From Truepera sp. (lineage in GTDB: Bacteria; Deinococcota; Deinococci; Deinococcales; Trueperaceae), in assembly GCA_032027045.1 (NCBI GenBank), contig JAVSMU010000001.1, positions 1,323,579 through 1,387,578 of the forward strand: a stretch of 64,000 nt of DNA. The letters are read 5' to 3'. The position numbers and the translations under genes are program-made. Shown here piece after piece: positions 18,633-27,768 of the stretch. The number at the start of each line of letters is the position of its first letter. Within the stretch, counting starts at the first letter, position 1. A model generated the notes under the pieces. It made no database searches, had not been told where the DNA came from, and saw only the letters and a list, made by a program, of their open reading frames with translations.

Positions 18633-19360
18633 TCGAGCAGATTCAGGAGTGGATACAGCGCCGCGGCGCTCACGAGGGGCACCGTCACGGTGTCGGTGCC
18701 TGCCGGAGAGATCGCCTCGATACCGGTAGCCAACGGCGCCACCACGAGCGCCGCCACGCCGGAGGCCCACCAGGGCACGCCGCCGTAAAGCCAGAGTGTC
18801 AGGAAGATTGCAACGAAGGCGAAAGCAGTCATCGACGCGCTGCCCTCGTGGGTCTTGCCCTCATCGACCAGTTGGTGTTCGATCCTGTTCTTACCGAAGG
18901 CCTTCCCGAACAGCGCCGCGGCCGCGTCGCCGAAGGTCCAAGCCATTACCGCCGCCGCCGCCAGGTAGCGGAACTCGGGCCCGAGAACACCCCAAGTCAA
19001 GGCCAGCAGCAGCGCGAAGGTGAGCTGCACGTGCACCATCTGCCGCCGGAAATCGCCCGGGTCACCCTTGCGATGCGCGAAGCTGCCCTCGAAGAACGGT
19101 TGCCGCTCGAGAACCCGCAGCACCGGGTACGCCACGACGATCAAGGTGCCGGCCGCGAGGACCGCCAGGTACCAGGTCCCGAAACCCTCGAGCAGGATGA
19201 AGATCGAGAACCCGTAGAAGACGTGGTGCAGCTTGCGGGCAAGCTCACGGGGAATAGACGTCAACGACAACAACAAGACGGGCACCAGCCCGACCATCAG
19301 CAGGTAGTAGCCGAACAAGACGCCGGTGCCGGCGAGGAATGCCACCACTGGATTCGACAT
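18611..19360 (-). CDS. Dolichol-kinase / phosphatidate cytidylyltransferase-like membrane protein
   Basis: This 249-residue polytopic protein has about seven helices. It contains RELARKLHHVFYGF, a central MAWTFGDAAAALFGKAFGKNRI segment and HEGSASM. These match the SEC59/DGK1 and CDP-alcohol-related kinase family, in which GDxxAxxxG and the following HEG mark the CTP-binding site. In bacteria such proteins may be lipid or phytol kinases. The substrate cannot be read from the sequence. ATG start, first gene of a two-gene unit. Confidence 0.65.
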   Translation of the reverse strand: MSNPVVAFLAGTGVLFGYYLLMVGLVPVLLLSLTSIPRELARKLHHVFYGFSIFILLEGFGTWYLAVLAAGTLIVVAYPVLRVLERQPFFEGSFAHRKGDPGDFRRQMVHVQLTFALLLALTWGVLGPEFRYLAAAAVMAWTFGDAAAALFGKAFGKNRIEHQLVDEGKTHEGSASMTAFAFVAIFLTLWLYGGVPWWASGVAALVVAPLATGIEAISPAGTDTVTVPLVSAAALYPLLNLLEWFAGRA

Positions 19361-19551
19361 GCAGCCCTTTCTCGTAACGGCGCTCTGCCGCGTCGCACCT
19401 TAGGGAGCCTGACGCCCCGATGGCTACCCCGGCAGCCTACCCGGCAACCGAACCACTTGCCACGGAATAGTGTCCTGGGAGGAGAGATCGCAGTTGCAGG
19501 TTACCCCCGCCAGCGCACTCATCAGACGTCTCCAACCCACCGCCATTTAAG

Positions 19552-19579
19552 TTGCATTTAAACGCCCCGCAGCTACGGT
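19552..19579 (+). promoter_or_regulatory. Putative promoter of the beta-propeller lipoprotein gene
   Basis: TTGCAT (19552-19557) is followed after 16 bp by TACGGT (19574-19579), in the only AT-rich part of a 259-nt intergenic stretch. A GAGGAAAGGTG ribosome binding region precedes the ATG at 19620. Confidence 0.35.
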
Positions 19580-19619
19580 GTGACCCGCAACAACGCAATG
19601 CTCGAGGAAAGGTGAACTG

Positions 19620-20744
19620 ATGTCACGAGAAGAGGATTCACGCTCTATCAAACATATCTGGGCTTGGTGTATGGCCTTCGTCGTCGCCGGAAGCATCGCG
19701 TTAACTTCGTGCGGTGGGGCTGCCCCACAACCGGAGGCTCAGCACCTCTTCGTGCTGGTGGCCAACTCGTCGACCAACCGCGTGGAGGTACTGAGCGCGG
19801 CAGCCGACCCAGCCGATCTGGCTCGTAACACGACTGCCAGCTTCGCCATCGGGGCTGGTGGCTCCATCGGAGCGGCGATTTTCGGCCCTGACGGCCGGAT
19901 CTACGTCTCCGACTGGAGCGGCGGGAAGATCCTCGTCTACGACGCGGGCACCGCACTTGGTTCGGGCAACCCCTCGCCGGCAGCCGTCATCACCAGCCCC
20001 GCGTTGCTGGAGCCGCTGACCATGGCATTCGCGGCCAACGGTGACCTTTGGGTCGTCGACCGCCGCGGTACCATCCCGTCGAGCCCCGTTGCCAACCGCA
20101 TGGTGAAGCTGGCCGGCGTCTCCAGCGCAGTAGGAGATACGGTGCTCGATGCGGCGGCCATCCTGGACTTCCGCTCGTCGACGAGCACCATCTTTCGCTA
20201 TAACTACTTGGACGGCCTCCTGCTGGACAAGCAAGGCAACCTCTGGGTAACGGACCTCTTCGATTGGACGGTCAGCCGCATCGACGACCCCGCCGACCTC
20301 ACGGGTACACATGCGGACTTCGTTCCCGACCAACAGTTCGCTTCCGTCAACTTCGGCGACGGCGACCTCAGCGCCGTGCGTAACCCCGCGAGTCTGGCCA
20401 TGGACGCCGTGGGGCGGCTCTACGTTGGTAACCGCGGGCAGGTCAGCGTTGCGCGATTCGACGACCCGTACGCCATAACCACCGGCGACACCGTCGTCAC
20501 CCCCTCCGCCGCAATCCACGTTGCCGGCGAAGCCATACCCAACACGTCGATGATCGGCTTCGACAGCTCGGGAAGCCTTTGGGTGGCGTCCGCCTCCGTG
20601 TTGGCGAACGTACCCTCCGTGATCGTGCGACTCCCTAACCCCGACGCTGCTGGGCCCGTACTCTCCATCACCCCAACCGCGCGCTTCGCGTGGGCGCAGA
20701 ATGCGGACACCCACGGCGGCTCGCTGACGTTCCACGAGCGCTAG
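19620..20744 (+). CDS. Lipoprotein with NHL/SMP-30-like beta-propeller
   Basis: The 374-residue protein has a lipoprotein signal with lipobox LTSC (cysteine near residue 31). Repeated blade motifs follow: FGPDGRIYVSDWSGGKILVYD, FAANGDLWVVDRRG, LDKQGNLWVTDLFDWTVSRID, MDAVGRLYVGNRGQVSVARFD and FDSSGSLWVASASV. These are typical of six-bladed NHL or SMP-30/gluconolactonase propellers, here probably a surface-exposed binding scaffold rather than an enzyme. It stands alone, with its own promoter and a strong hairpin downstream. Confidence 0.8.
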   Translation: MSREEDSRSIKHIWAWCMAFVVAGSIALTSCGGAAPQPEAQHLFVLVANSSTNRVEVLSAAADPADLARNTTASFAIGAGGSIGAAIFGPDGRIYVSDWSGGKILVYDAGTALGSGNPSPAAVITSPALLEPLTMAFAANGDLWVVDRRGTIPSSPVANRMVKLAGVSSAVGDTVLDAAAILDFRSSTSTIFRYNYLDGLLLDKQGNLWVTDLFDWTVSRIDDPADLTGTHADFVPDQQFASVNFGDGDLSAVRNPASLAMDAVGRLYVGNRGQVSVARFDDPYAITTGDTVVTPSAAIHVAGEAIPNTSMIGFDSSGSLWVASASVLANVPSVIVRLPNPDAAGPVLSITPTARFAWAQNADTHGGSLTFHER

Positions 20745-20771
20745 TAGCTAGAGCCAGCGGACAGATCGATT

Positions 20772-20802
20772 CGAGTTGGCGGCCCTTCCGGCCGCCAACT
20801 CG
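20772..20802 (+). terminator. Strong hairpin, probable terminator
   Basis: A perfect 13-bp stem (CGAGTTGGCGGCC and its complement) with a 5-nt loop CTTCC lies 28 nt after the lipoprotein stop. No T-tract follows, so termination efficiency is uncertain. Confidence 0.65.
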
Positions 20803-20887
20803 CGGGTAGTGGCCGGTCTTGCTTACTTCTGGGGTGGCGTAACACCCAACGCAATCCCCGCTACTCGCCGAATACACCCCCGGGGGA

Positions 20888-20902
20888 TATACTCCGCCCA
20901 TG
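20888..20902 (+). promoter_or_regulatory. Leaderless promoter of thioredoxin
   Basis: A TATACT -10 box (20888-20893) ends 6 nt before the ATG at 20900, which places the expected transcription start on the A of the start codon. A CCCCCGGGGG palindrome directly upstream could be a regulatory site. There is no ribosome binding site, consistent with a leaderless mRNA. Confidence 0.65.
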
Positions 20903-21316
20903 GCTACGCGAGAGATCACAGCAGAGAACTTCAATACCACCATTTCCGAGAGCGACATCGTGTTCCTCGACTTCTGGGCCTCGTGGTGCGGTCCTTGCCG
21001 CATGTTCGAACCCATCTTCGAGAAGGCGTCGGAGAGTTACCCCGACGTCGTGTTCGGCAAAGTCGACACCGAGGCGCAGCAAGAGCTGGCAGGGGCCTTC
21101 CAGATTCGCTCTATCCCGACGCTCATGGCGTTCAGGGAGAACGTGCTGGTTTTCGCCCAACCCGGTGCCTTGAATGCGCGACAGCTGGACGAGGTCATCA
21201 CCGCGGTTCGCGAGCTGGACATGCAGGAAGTGCACGCGGAGGTCGCCGCGCAAGCGGCGGCGGCCGAGGAAGCGGCTGCCAACGAGGCGGCTGCGAACGA
21301 GGCTCAAACGGCCTGA
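20900..21316 (+). CDS. trxA: Thioredoxin with Ala/Glu-rich C-terminal tail
   Basis: The 138-residue protein has the canonical active site WASWCGPCR (about residues 28-36) and the cis-proline segment IRSIPTLMAF, so it is a functional-looking thiol-disulfide reductant of the cytoplasm. Standard thioredoxins have about 105-110 residues. The last 30 or so residues are an added low-complexity helix made of A, E, Q and N (AEVAAQAAAAEEAAANEAA). That tail has no known catalytic role. Confidence 0.92.
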   Translation: MATREITAENFNTTISESDIVFLDFWASWCGPCRMFEPIFEKASESYPDVVFGKVDTEAQQELAGAFQIRSIPTLMAFRENVLVFAQPGALNARQLDEVITAVRELDMQEVHAEVAAQAAAAEEAAANEAAANEAQTA

Positions 21317-21359
21317 TAGTCGCCGGGCCAACGCCAGAACGGCTGGCCACCCTCGGCCT

Positions 21360-21668
21360 CTACAGCAGCACCTTCCTCCAAGCCCTCCCGGCCCGGCGTC
21401 CCGCGGAGATGTCCAGGATGCCGCCGCCTTCCGAGGTAGGCCGCACGAAGCCCACTCGGTAACGCCTGCCCTCGACGGTGAAGTGGACGCCGCCGCCGAA
21501 GTAGTACCAGGGGAAGCGCACCTGCCGCACGGCCTCGAGTGTCGCGTCGAAGAGAACCTCGTCTGCCGACCGGAAAACCAGGCGCCCCCCACGGCTGACC
21601 AGTTCCCCGGCCACGCTGCCGCTCAGCCCCACCAGCAGCCAGGCGGGGGTGAGCAGGTGATCACCCAT
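21360..21668 (-). CDS. Conserved-looking small protein of unknown function
   Basis: This 102-residue protein is rich in beta strands (GRLVFRSADEVLFDA, VRFPWYYFGGGVHFTVEGRRYRVGFV), suggesting a small PH- or GRAM-like barrel, but no family is recognised. It lies 60 nt downstream of the large SARP-type regulator on the same strand and converges on thioredoxin. AGGAG lies some 13 nt before the ATG, so the start could be a little different. Confidence 0.55.
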   Translation of the reverse strand: MGDHLLTPAWLLVGLSGSVAGELVSRGGRLVFRSADEVLFDATLEAVRQVRFPWYYFGGGVHFTVEGRRYRVGFVRPTSEGGGILDISAGRRAGRAWRKVLL

Positions 21669-21728
21669 TCGTGGCCGGCGTGCTCCTGAGCCGCAGTTTG
21701 CTCTCGCGCGGACCTCGCCGCGAGGGCG

Positions 21729-24700
21729 TCACTCCTGGGGCCCCTGCGTCATCAGGGTTCGGTACTGGCGCTCTGTCTCCGCAGTCGGGGCAACACCCAT
21801 CTCTCGTTCCAACAGGTCGCGAAGCCGCCGATACGTCAACTCCGCTTCCACCAGGTCACCAAGCGCGTGTTGAACTCGAACGTTCAACAAGTGAGCGCGT
21901 TCGTCGAAAGGGTCGAGCCGGACGTACCGTTCAGATACGGCCCGAGCTACCTCGAGTTCACCGGCGGCGAGATGGAGTTCGCAGAGGCGCCGGAGGTTGC
22001 GGCTGATTGCGCGGGTGAGGTTGGAGCGAAACGGTGCGGCCCACGAGTAGTCCAACCCTGCCAGCACTTCCCCGCTCACCAACCCGAGGGCCTGGGTCAG
22101 CAGCGCTTTCTGCCTCTCGGGCGGCGATTCACGGGCTTGTGCGCTGAGGCTCTCGAAGCGGTCGATGTCGATATCGAAACGAGCGGCGTCCAGTCGGTAA
22201 CGGCCTGATTCGACGAACACGAAGCGCGTGCGGTCGTCCGAACCACACTTGAGTGCCTTCCTCAGACGGTAGAGCGCCGTGTGGAGCGCGGTCTTCGCCC
22301 TGTTCGGCTCCTCGGGCCACAGGTCCGCCAGGGCGGAATCCAACGTGACCGTCTCACCCCGCCGCACCACCAGGTAGGCAAGCAAGTCACGCGCCTTCGA
22401 GGATTCGAACGCGCGGGCGGGAACTTCTCTACCGTTGACCACCACGCGGAGTTCACCGAGCAACTCCACCTCGACGTCAGCATGCAGCGAGTCCGCTTTG
22501 CTGGCGCGGACCCGCGAGTGAACCGCCGCTGGAGACTGGACAAGACCGATGGCGACGCGCTCGATGAAAGGGTCGGACGGTCTGATGGGCCGCAGGGCCT
22601 CGAGCACCCGCTGCGCGCGCTGCCCTTGGTCGACTATCAACTGCCAAGCGTGGCTGGGAGCAAGCATGTCGAACGCGCGCTCCGCCAGTTCGATCCCGGC
22701 CTGCTCCGTTCCCCGCTCGAGTTCGATGTAGGCGAGCCCAAAGTAGACCATCGCCAGCGGAATCCGGTAATGCCGCTGCTCTCCGAGCACGGCCAGGTCC
22801 ATGAAGATCTGCTTGGCCTCCTGCCAGCGTCCCGCGCCCAGGTGGGTGTCGGCGAGCACGCTGCGGCAGACGTAGGCCTCGTAACAGCCGGGTTCACCTT
22901 CGAACGCCCACAGCGCCTCGGTGGCGATCTGAGCCGCCTCCATGATCCGGCCCTGCAACTCGAGCACGTGCGCGAGGTACCCGGCGGCCATCAGTCGGTC
23001 GTAACTGGCGCCGTCGATCTCATCGGCAAGGGCTATCGCGGAGCGCAGCAAAGCCTCGGCGCGGTCCAGGTCCCCCGCCCTCGTGTAGACGTTCCCGAGC
23101 ACGGCGTAGGCGGCTGGGATCCTCTCTTTGGCTTCGTGGCTCTGATAGGTGCTGAGCGCGAATTCCGCATGCCTTCTAGCAGCGTCGGGGCCGTGGCGAT
23201 ACAGCGTCGGGACCGCAAGCGCGAGCTGCACATCCGCGGCGCGGAGGCCCGAGAGTTCGTCGAGCCCGCCGAGCGCCTCGTTCAGGTACGCGACGGCGGC
23301 CTCCATGTCGCCATGCCACCAGCAGATCTGGCCCAGTTCGCCGAGCATGGTCGCGCGCAGCCGGCTGTCTCCCGGCTGTGAGCGGCCGTTGGACCCGGCC
23401 TCCTCGAACTCTTCGAGCGCACGCTCGGCAACCTGACGGCCCACGCCCATACCCTTTAGGTGGCCCTCGCATTTGGCAAGCTCGATCATCGCTGCCGCCC
23501 TCGAACCCGGAAGGGTGTCGCCACCGGCAGCCGTGGCGGCCTGCCGGGCCCAGTCCGCGGCGCCGCGGTAGTTGCCTTGCGACCTGGCTATGGCGGCGAG
23601 CTCCGTACGCGCGGCGCTCAGCGTTCGAGGATCGGCCTCGTCCCCTACGCCCTTGAGTACCGAACTGGCGGCCTGGGGCCGGCCTAAACGCCTTAGGACA
23701 CGGCCGAGAAGCAGCTGTAACCGCGGGGAAACTGCGACCTCATCACCTAACTGTTGGAGCCAGCGGTGCAGGGCCTCCGCCCGACCTTGGTTGAGTATGG
23801 CCATTCCCTCGTTCTCGAGTAGGTTCGCGGCGGCCACGCGGTCGTCTGCCTCGAGGTAGAAGCCGACCGCCGCCACGAGCTGGCCCCTGGTTTCCGCCAG
23901 GTGGCCCGCAGCGACCCGCAGTTCGGCGGCGCGTTTTCCGGCTTGGCGCGTGAGCCGTCCGAGCAAGAACTCCTGGAACAGCGAGTGGTAGCGGTACCAG
24001 CGCCCCTCGGCATCGAGCGGCTGCAAGAAGGCCTGTTGCCGCTTGAGCTGGTCGATGAGTCGTTCGCAACGGGCGAGCGTGATGCCAAGCAGCTCGCTGC
24101 AGGAGGCGGCATCGAACTGGGGTAGCACCGCGCTCGAAAGCAGGAACTCTTGCAGCTCCTCGCTTTGCCGCACGAAGACTTCGTCCATCAGGTAACCACC
24201 CACCACGGGGTTGGAGCCCGTGAGGCGCTCAGCCAGGCTCTTGCCATCCGTGCCACCCGAGAGCAACCCACTAGCCAGATAAAGCCCGGCACCCCAGCCT
24301 TCCGTGCGCTCGAGTAGCTGCCCTACAGCGTCGTCGCTCAGTCCAGGAAGGTCGCGGCGCAACCAGGCACGGGCCTCTTCGGGTGTGAAACGCAAGTCGT
24401 CGATGTCGAAGAGGCGTATGGCGCCTTGCGCAACCCAGCGGTGGAGTGGGAGTGACGGTTGGATACGCGAGGCGATGAGCAGTGCCAGACCGGGCGGAGG
24501 GAACTCGACGAGCTTGGCGACCAGAGCGAGGGTCCGCGGGTTGGCGATGAGGTGCAGGTCGTCTATCACCATCGTCCAGGCGCCCACACCCACGTCTTCG
24601 AAGACGTTCATCACCATCGCCAGCAGACGCTCTCCATGCCCATTGGTGTCGGTGAAGTCGAGCCTCGCTAAACGCTCGGCAACCTCGGGGAAGCTGCGGC

Positions 24701-24950
24701 GCGTTCCCTCGGAGAGGGCGCTGACGAAGGCGATCGGATCGTTATCGTTCTCGTCCAACTGGAGCCAAACGAGCGGATCCGCGAGTTCCTCGACGACTTC
24801 TGCGAGCAGCACTGTCTTGCCGTACCCCGGCGGCGCGACGAGCAGAACGGCCGAGCGGCGTGCTTCCTTCGAGGCTGCTCGCGACAACCGCGGCCGCGGG
24901 ACGCGGAATGCCGTATAACGAGGCACCCCATACTTGGTGGGCATGGCCAC
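21729..24950 (-). CDS. Large STAND ATPase-TPR-SARP (BTAD) transcriptional regulator
   Basis: The 1073-residue protein has an N-terminal MalT/STAND-type ATPase with P-loop APPGYGKT and Walker B TMVIDDLHLI. A long helical TPR-like middle follows (about 350-800). The C-terminus has an OmpR-type winged helix (about 825-910, SSKARDLLAYLVVRRGETV) followed by a bacterial transcriptional activator domain (about 915-1065). The usual SARP order puts winged helix and BTAD first, so this is the inverted arrangement. A leaderless GTG start is supported by TAGACT ending 6 nt upstream. It is divergent from the peptide-type ABC operon and could control it in response to a ligand bound by the TPR region. Confidence 0.88.
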   Translation of the reverse strand: MAMPTKYGVPRYTAFRVPRPRLSRAASKEARRSAVLLVAPPGYGKTVLLAEVVEELADPLVWLQLDENDNDPIAFVSALSEGTRRSFPEVAERLARLDFTDTNGHGERLLAMVMNVFEDVGVGAWTMVIDDLHLIANPRTLALVAKLVEFPPPGLALLIASRIQPSLPLHRWVAQGAIRLFDIDDLRFTPEEARAWLRRDLPGLSDDAVGQLLERTEGWGAGLYLASGLLSGGTDGKSLAERLTGSNPVVGGYLMDEVFVRQSEELQEFLLSSAVLPQFDAASCSELLGITLARCERLIDQLKRQQAFLQPLDAEGRWYRYHSLFQEFLLGRLTRQAGKRAAELRVAAGHLAETRGQLVAAVGFYLEADDRVAAANLLENEGMAILNQGRAEALHRWLQQLGDEVAVSPRLQLLLGRVLRRLGRPQAASSVLKGVGDEADPRTLSAARTELAAIARSQGNYRGAADWARQAATAAGGDTLPGSRAAAMIELAKCEGHLKGMGVGRQVAERALEEFEEAGSNGRSQPGDSRLRATMLGELGQICWWHGDMEAAVAYLNEALGGLDELSGLRAADVQLALAVPTLYRHGPDAARRHAEFALSTYQSHEAKERIPAAYAVLGNVYTRAGDLDRAEALLRSAIALADEIDGASYDRLMAAGYLAHVLELQGRIMEAAQIATEALWAFEGEPGCYEAYVCRSVLADTHLGAGRWQEAKQIFMDLAVLGEQRHYRIPLAMVYFGLAYIELERGTEQAGIELAERAFDMLAPSHAWQLIVDQGQRAQRVLEALRPIRPSDPFIERVAIGLVQSPAAVHSRVRASKADSLHADVEVELLGELRVVVNGREVPARAFESSKARDLLAYLVVRRGETVTLDSALADLWPEEPNRAKTALHTALYRLRKALKCGSDDRTRFVFVESGRYRLDAARFDIDIDRFESLSAQARESPPERQKALLTQALGLVSGEVLAGLDYSWAAPFRSNLTRAISRNLRRLCELHLAAGELEVARAVSERYVRLDPFDERAHLLNVRVQHALGDLVEAELTYRRLRDLLEREMGVAPTAETERQYRTLMTQGPQE

Positions 24951-25108
24951 GCAGCAAGTCTAACGCGGCCCTCCACGCCAAGCTCAGGCTGCCTTCGCGG
25001 CCCGGTTTGCCAACGGTCTGCCAACGGGATTCTCTAAGGTGCGCTTAGCAGACAACCGAAGTTCGTACGCCAGCTGCCCGCCGACAACGATGTCGCAGGA
25101 GGTTGTAT

Positions 25109-26677
25109 ATGAGGAAGCCGTCAACGCTCGTCCGCCTAGCATTACTGGTCTTCACTGCGGTGGTCGTGGGTGTCGTATCGGCACAGTCGAGCACCGTGCT
25201 CAGAGTCGCGTCTACTGCTGCCGTAACGACTTGGGACCCGAGCCTATCGTTCTCCACCGAGGCCTTCTACATGGCCAACCTCTACGAACCGCTGATCTGG
25301 GCCAACGCTGCCGGTTCTGACGAACAGTTCACGCCGGCGCTCGCTACGTCGTGGGAGCTATCCGACGACGGTCTCTCGTGGACGTTCCACCTGCGTGACG
25401 GCGTGAAGTTCCACGACGGTGAGACCATGGATGCCGACGCGGTAGTCCGTTCGATCGAGCGCCACAAGGCCATCGGGGGCGCCGCGTTCATCTGGGAACC
25501 GGTCGACAAGATAGTGGCCGTCGATGACCTCACGGTCAGGTTCGACCTCAAGTATCCGACGCCCCTCGACCTGGTGGTCGCCTCTTCCAACGGAGCCTGG
25601 ATCGTCAGTCCCGCCGCCCTCGACGCGGCCGAGGAGGACGACTCGTACTTCGAGGCCGGGATCGCGGCGGGAACCGGGCCTTACATGCTCGCCGAGTACC
25701 AGCCGGACGCCGAGGTCGTGCTGCGCGCCTTCCCCGACTACTGGGGCGGGTGGGGCGACGTCGAGCATTTCGAGAACGTCGTCATCCGGATCGTCTCAGA
25801 CGCCGTGCTCCAGGAACAGATGCTGCTGGCGGGTGAGGTAGACCTCGCCCTGAGCCTGCCCGTCACTTCCTACCAGTCCATCTTGGATAACCCCGCCTAC
25901 AACGTGCAGACGGTCGTGACGCCTTACAGCTATCTCGGCTTCCTGAATACGCTTCGCGCTCCCCTGGACGATGTGCGGGTCCGCCAAGCGATCGCCTACG
26001 CCGTGCCCTACCTCGACCTCATCGCCGTCGGTGCGGAGGGCTTCGCCAGTCAAGCCCGCGGTCCGGTACCGCAAGGCATCTTCCCCTGGTCGGAGGAGAT
26101 CCCGCAGTACCACCAAGACCTCGAGAAGGCCAGGGCGCTGCTCGCCGAGGCCGGTCACGAGGGCGGCGGCTTCACGCTGCACCTCACTTACTCCGCCGAG
26201 AACGCCATCGAGCGCGCCTTCGCCCCGGTGCTCGCGGACGGGTTGGCCGAGATCGGCATCAAGGTAGAGATCGAGCCGCTGCTTTGGAACCAGCAGTGGG
26301 CCGTAGCCAAGGACGATCCCGAGAACGCCCAGGACATCTTCCTCGTCCTCTACTGGCCGACCATCTCGGACGCCGGTTCGGATAACCTCTGGACCATGTT
26401 CCACAGCTCCGACGCCCCCTACTTCAACCTCAGTTACTGGAAGAACGACAAGTTCGACGACCTCGTAGACGAGGCCATCAAGCTCACCGGCACGGACCGT
26501 GACGCAGCCCAGGCGCTGTACTTAGACGCCATGGACATCCTCTACGACGAGGCTCCCGGCCTCTTCTTCTTCGACTACGGCGGCTGGTTCGCCATCCCCA
26601 CCTACCTGGCGGGTTACGAGTACAACGTCAACTATCCGTTTGCGACGTTCTTCTACCCGCTGCACCTCGCCAACTGA
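25109..26677 (+). CDS. Peptide/nickel-type ABC substrate-binding protein
   Basis: A 522-residue family 5 extracellular solute-binding protein. The signal peptide covers about residues 1-25 (ending VVSAQ). The conserved opening DGLSWTFHLRDGVKFHDGETM, central LRAPLDDVRVRQAIAYAV and C-terminal tyrosine-rich region all match DppA/OppA-like proteins. AGGAGG lies 6 nt before the ATG. The ligand could be a peptide, opine, glycoside or other small compound. A strong hairpin separates it from the permease genes. Confidence 0.9.
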   Translation: MRKPSTLVRLALLVFTAVVVGVVSAQSSTVLRVASTAAVTTWDPSLSFSTEAFYMANLYEPLIWANAAGSDEQFTPALATSWELSDDGLSWTFHLRDGVKFHDGETMDADAVVRSIERHKAIGGAAFIWEPVDKIVAVDDLTVRFDLKYPTPLDLVVASSNGAWIVSPAALDAAEEDDSYFEAGIAAGTGPYMLAEYQPDAEVVLRAFPDYWGGWGDVEHFENVVIRIVSDAVLQEQMLLAGEVDLALSLPVTSYQSILDNPAYNVQTVVTPYSYLGFLNTLRAPLDDVRVRQAIAYAVPYLDLIAVGAEGFASQARGPVPQGIFPWSEEIPQYHQDLEKARALLAEAGHEGGGFTLHLTYSAENAIERAFAPVLADGLAEIGIKVEIEPLLWNQQWAVAKDDPENAQDIFLVLYWPTISDAGSDNLWTMFHSSDAPYFNLSYWKNDKFDDLVDEAIKLTGTDRDAAQALYLDAMDILYDEAPGLFFFDYGGWFAIPTYLAGYEYNVNYPFATFFYPLHLAN

Positions 26678-26683
26678 GAGGCA

Positions 26684-26731
26684 AAGGCGTGCGTCTCCTC
26701 CTGCAAGGAGCAACAGGGAGACGCACGCCTT
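26684..26731 (+). promoter_or_regulatory. Intergenic hairpin between binding-protein and permease genes
   Basis: Perfect 15-bp arms AAGGCGTGCGTCTCC (26684-26698) and GGAGACGCACGCCTT (26717-26731) enclose an 18-nt loop, starting 7 nt after the stop codon. There is no T-run. The position fits an mRNA-protecting or attenuating element that gives more binding protein than permease. Confidence 0.65.
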
Positions 26732-26745
26732 CCACTGATTAACCG

Positions 26746-27768
26746 ATGGGTCTCCTCCAGTTCATCACGCGGCGCCTGATGTTGTCACTCCTCGTCCTGT
26801 TCGGGGTGGCGACCATCGTCTTCATGCTCACTCGGATCATCCCGTCGAACCCGGCATCCTTGTACCTGGGTCCGCGGGCGCGTCCCGCCGAGATCGCAGA
26901 GATCAACGCAAAGTTCGGGTTCGACAAGCCCCTGATCGAGCAGTACGGCCAGTTCCTCAAGGGTCTGGCACGAGGCGACCTGGGTAACTCGCTCGCGACC
27001 AAGAGGCCCGTGACGAAAGAGCTCGGGTCGCGCCTGGCCGCCACCCTCGAACTGATGAGCGTCGCGATGCTCCTGGCCGTGATCGTCGGCATCCCGCTTG
27101 GGGTGCTCTCTACCCGCATGCGGGGCAGGCTGGGTGAGGCAATCGTGCGGGTGGCAACCGTGGTGGGCGTCTCGCTGCCCCCCTTCTGGCTGGGCCTGCT
27201 TCTTCAACTCGTGTTCGTCCACGCTCTCGGCTGGCTTCCAGCGGCAGGAAGGGTCGACGGGAGCCTGCGGTTCACGGCGCCCATCACCTCCATCACCGGC
27301 CTCAACTTCTTCGACACTCTCGTGACCGGCAATTTCGTCGCCTTCTACGACGCCTTCCGCCACATCGTGCTGCCGGCTCTGACGTTGGCGGCCTACCCGA
27401 TCGGGCTCATCACCCGCATGACGCGCGCGGCCATGATCGAGGTCGTTTCGCAGGACTACATCCGAACCGCGCGAGCTTACGGGGTGGCCGAGAGGCGCGT
27501 CCTCAACCACTTCGCTTTGCGCAACGCCGTGGGCCCGACGCTGACGGTGATCGGCCTGACCCTGGCCTTCATGCTTACGGGCACGTTCTACGTCGAGGTC
27601 ATCTTCGCCTGGCCCGGGCTGGGCTCGTTCACGGTGCGATCGTTCCTGAACGTCGATTACCCGTCGATCCTCGGAATGACGTTGTTCGGGGCCGCTGGAT
27701 ACGTGCTGGCCAACTTGGTGGTCGACGCCTGTCAAGCCCTGATCGACCCGCGGATGCGGTTGGCGTGA
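26746..27768 (+). CDS. DppB-type ABC permease
   Basis: The 340-residue permease has six membrane helices and the family start LLQFITRRLMLSLLVLFGV. The DppB-typical stretches TRIIPSNPASLYLGPRA, RMTRAAMIEVVSQDYIRTARAYGV (coupling loop) and FAWPGLGSFTVRSF follow. The stop overlaps the GTG of the next permease (GTGA). Confidence 0.92.
   Translation: MGLLQFITRRLMLSLLVLFGVATIVFMLTRIIPSNPASLYLGPRARPAEIAEINAKFGFDKPLIEQYGQFLKGLARGDLGNSLATKRPVTKELGSRLAATLELMSVAMLLAVIVGIPLGVLSTRMRGRLGEAIVRVATVVGVSLPPFWLGLLLQLVFVHALGWLPAAGRVDGSLRFTAPITSITGLNFFDTLVTGNFVAFYDAFRHIVLPALTLAAYPIGLITRMTRAAMIEVVSQDYIRTARAYGVAERRVLNHFALRNAVGPTLTVIGLTLAFMLTGTFYVEVIFAWPGLGSFTVRSFLNVDYPSILGMTLFGAAGYVLANLVVDACQALIDPRMRLA

Noticed and set aside
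20776..21462. Plus-strand frame of 228 codons overlapping trxA
   Set aside because: A shadow of thioredoxin in another frame; the WCGPC frame is clearly the coding one.
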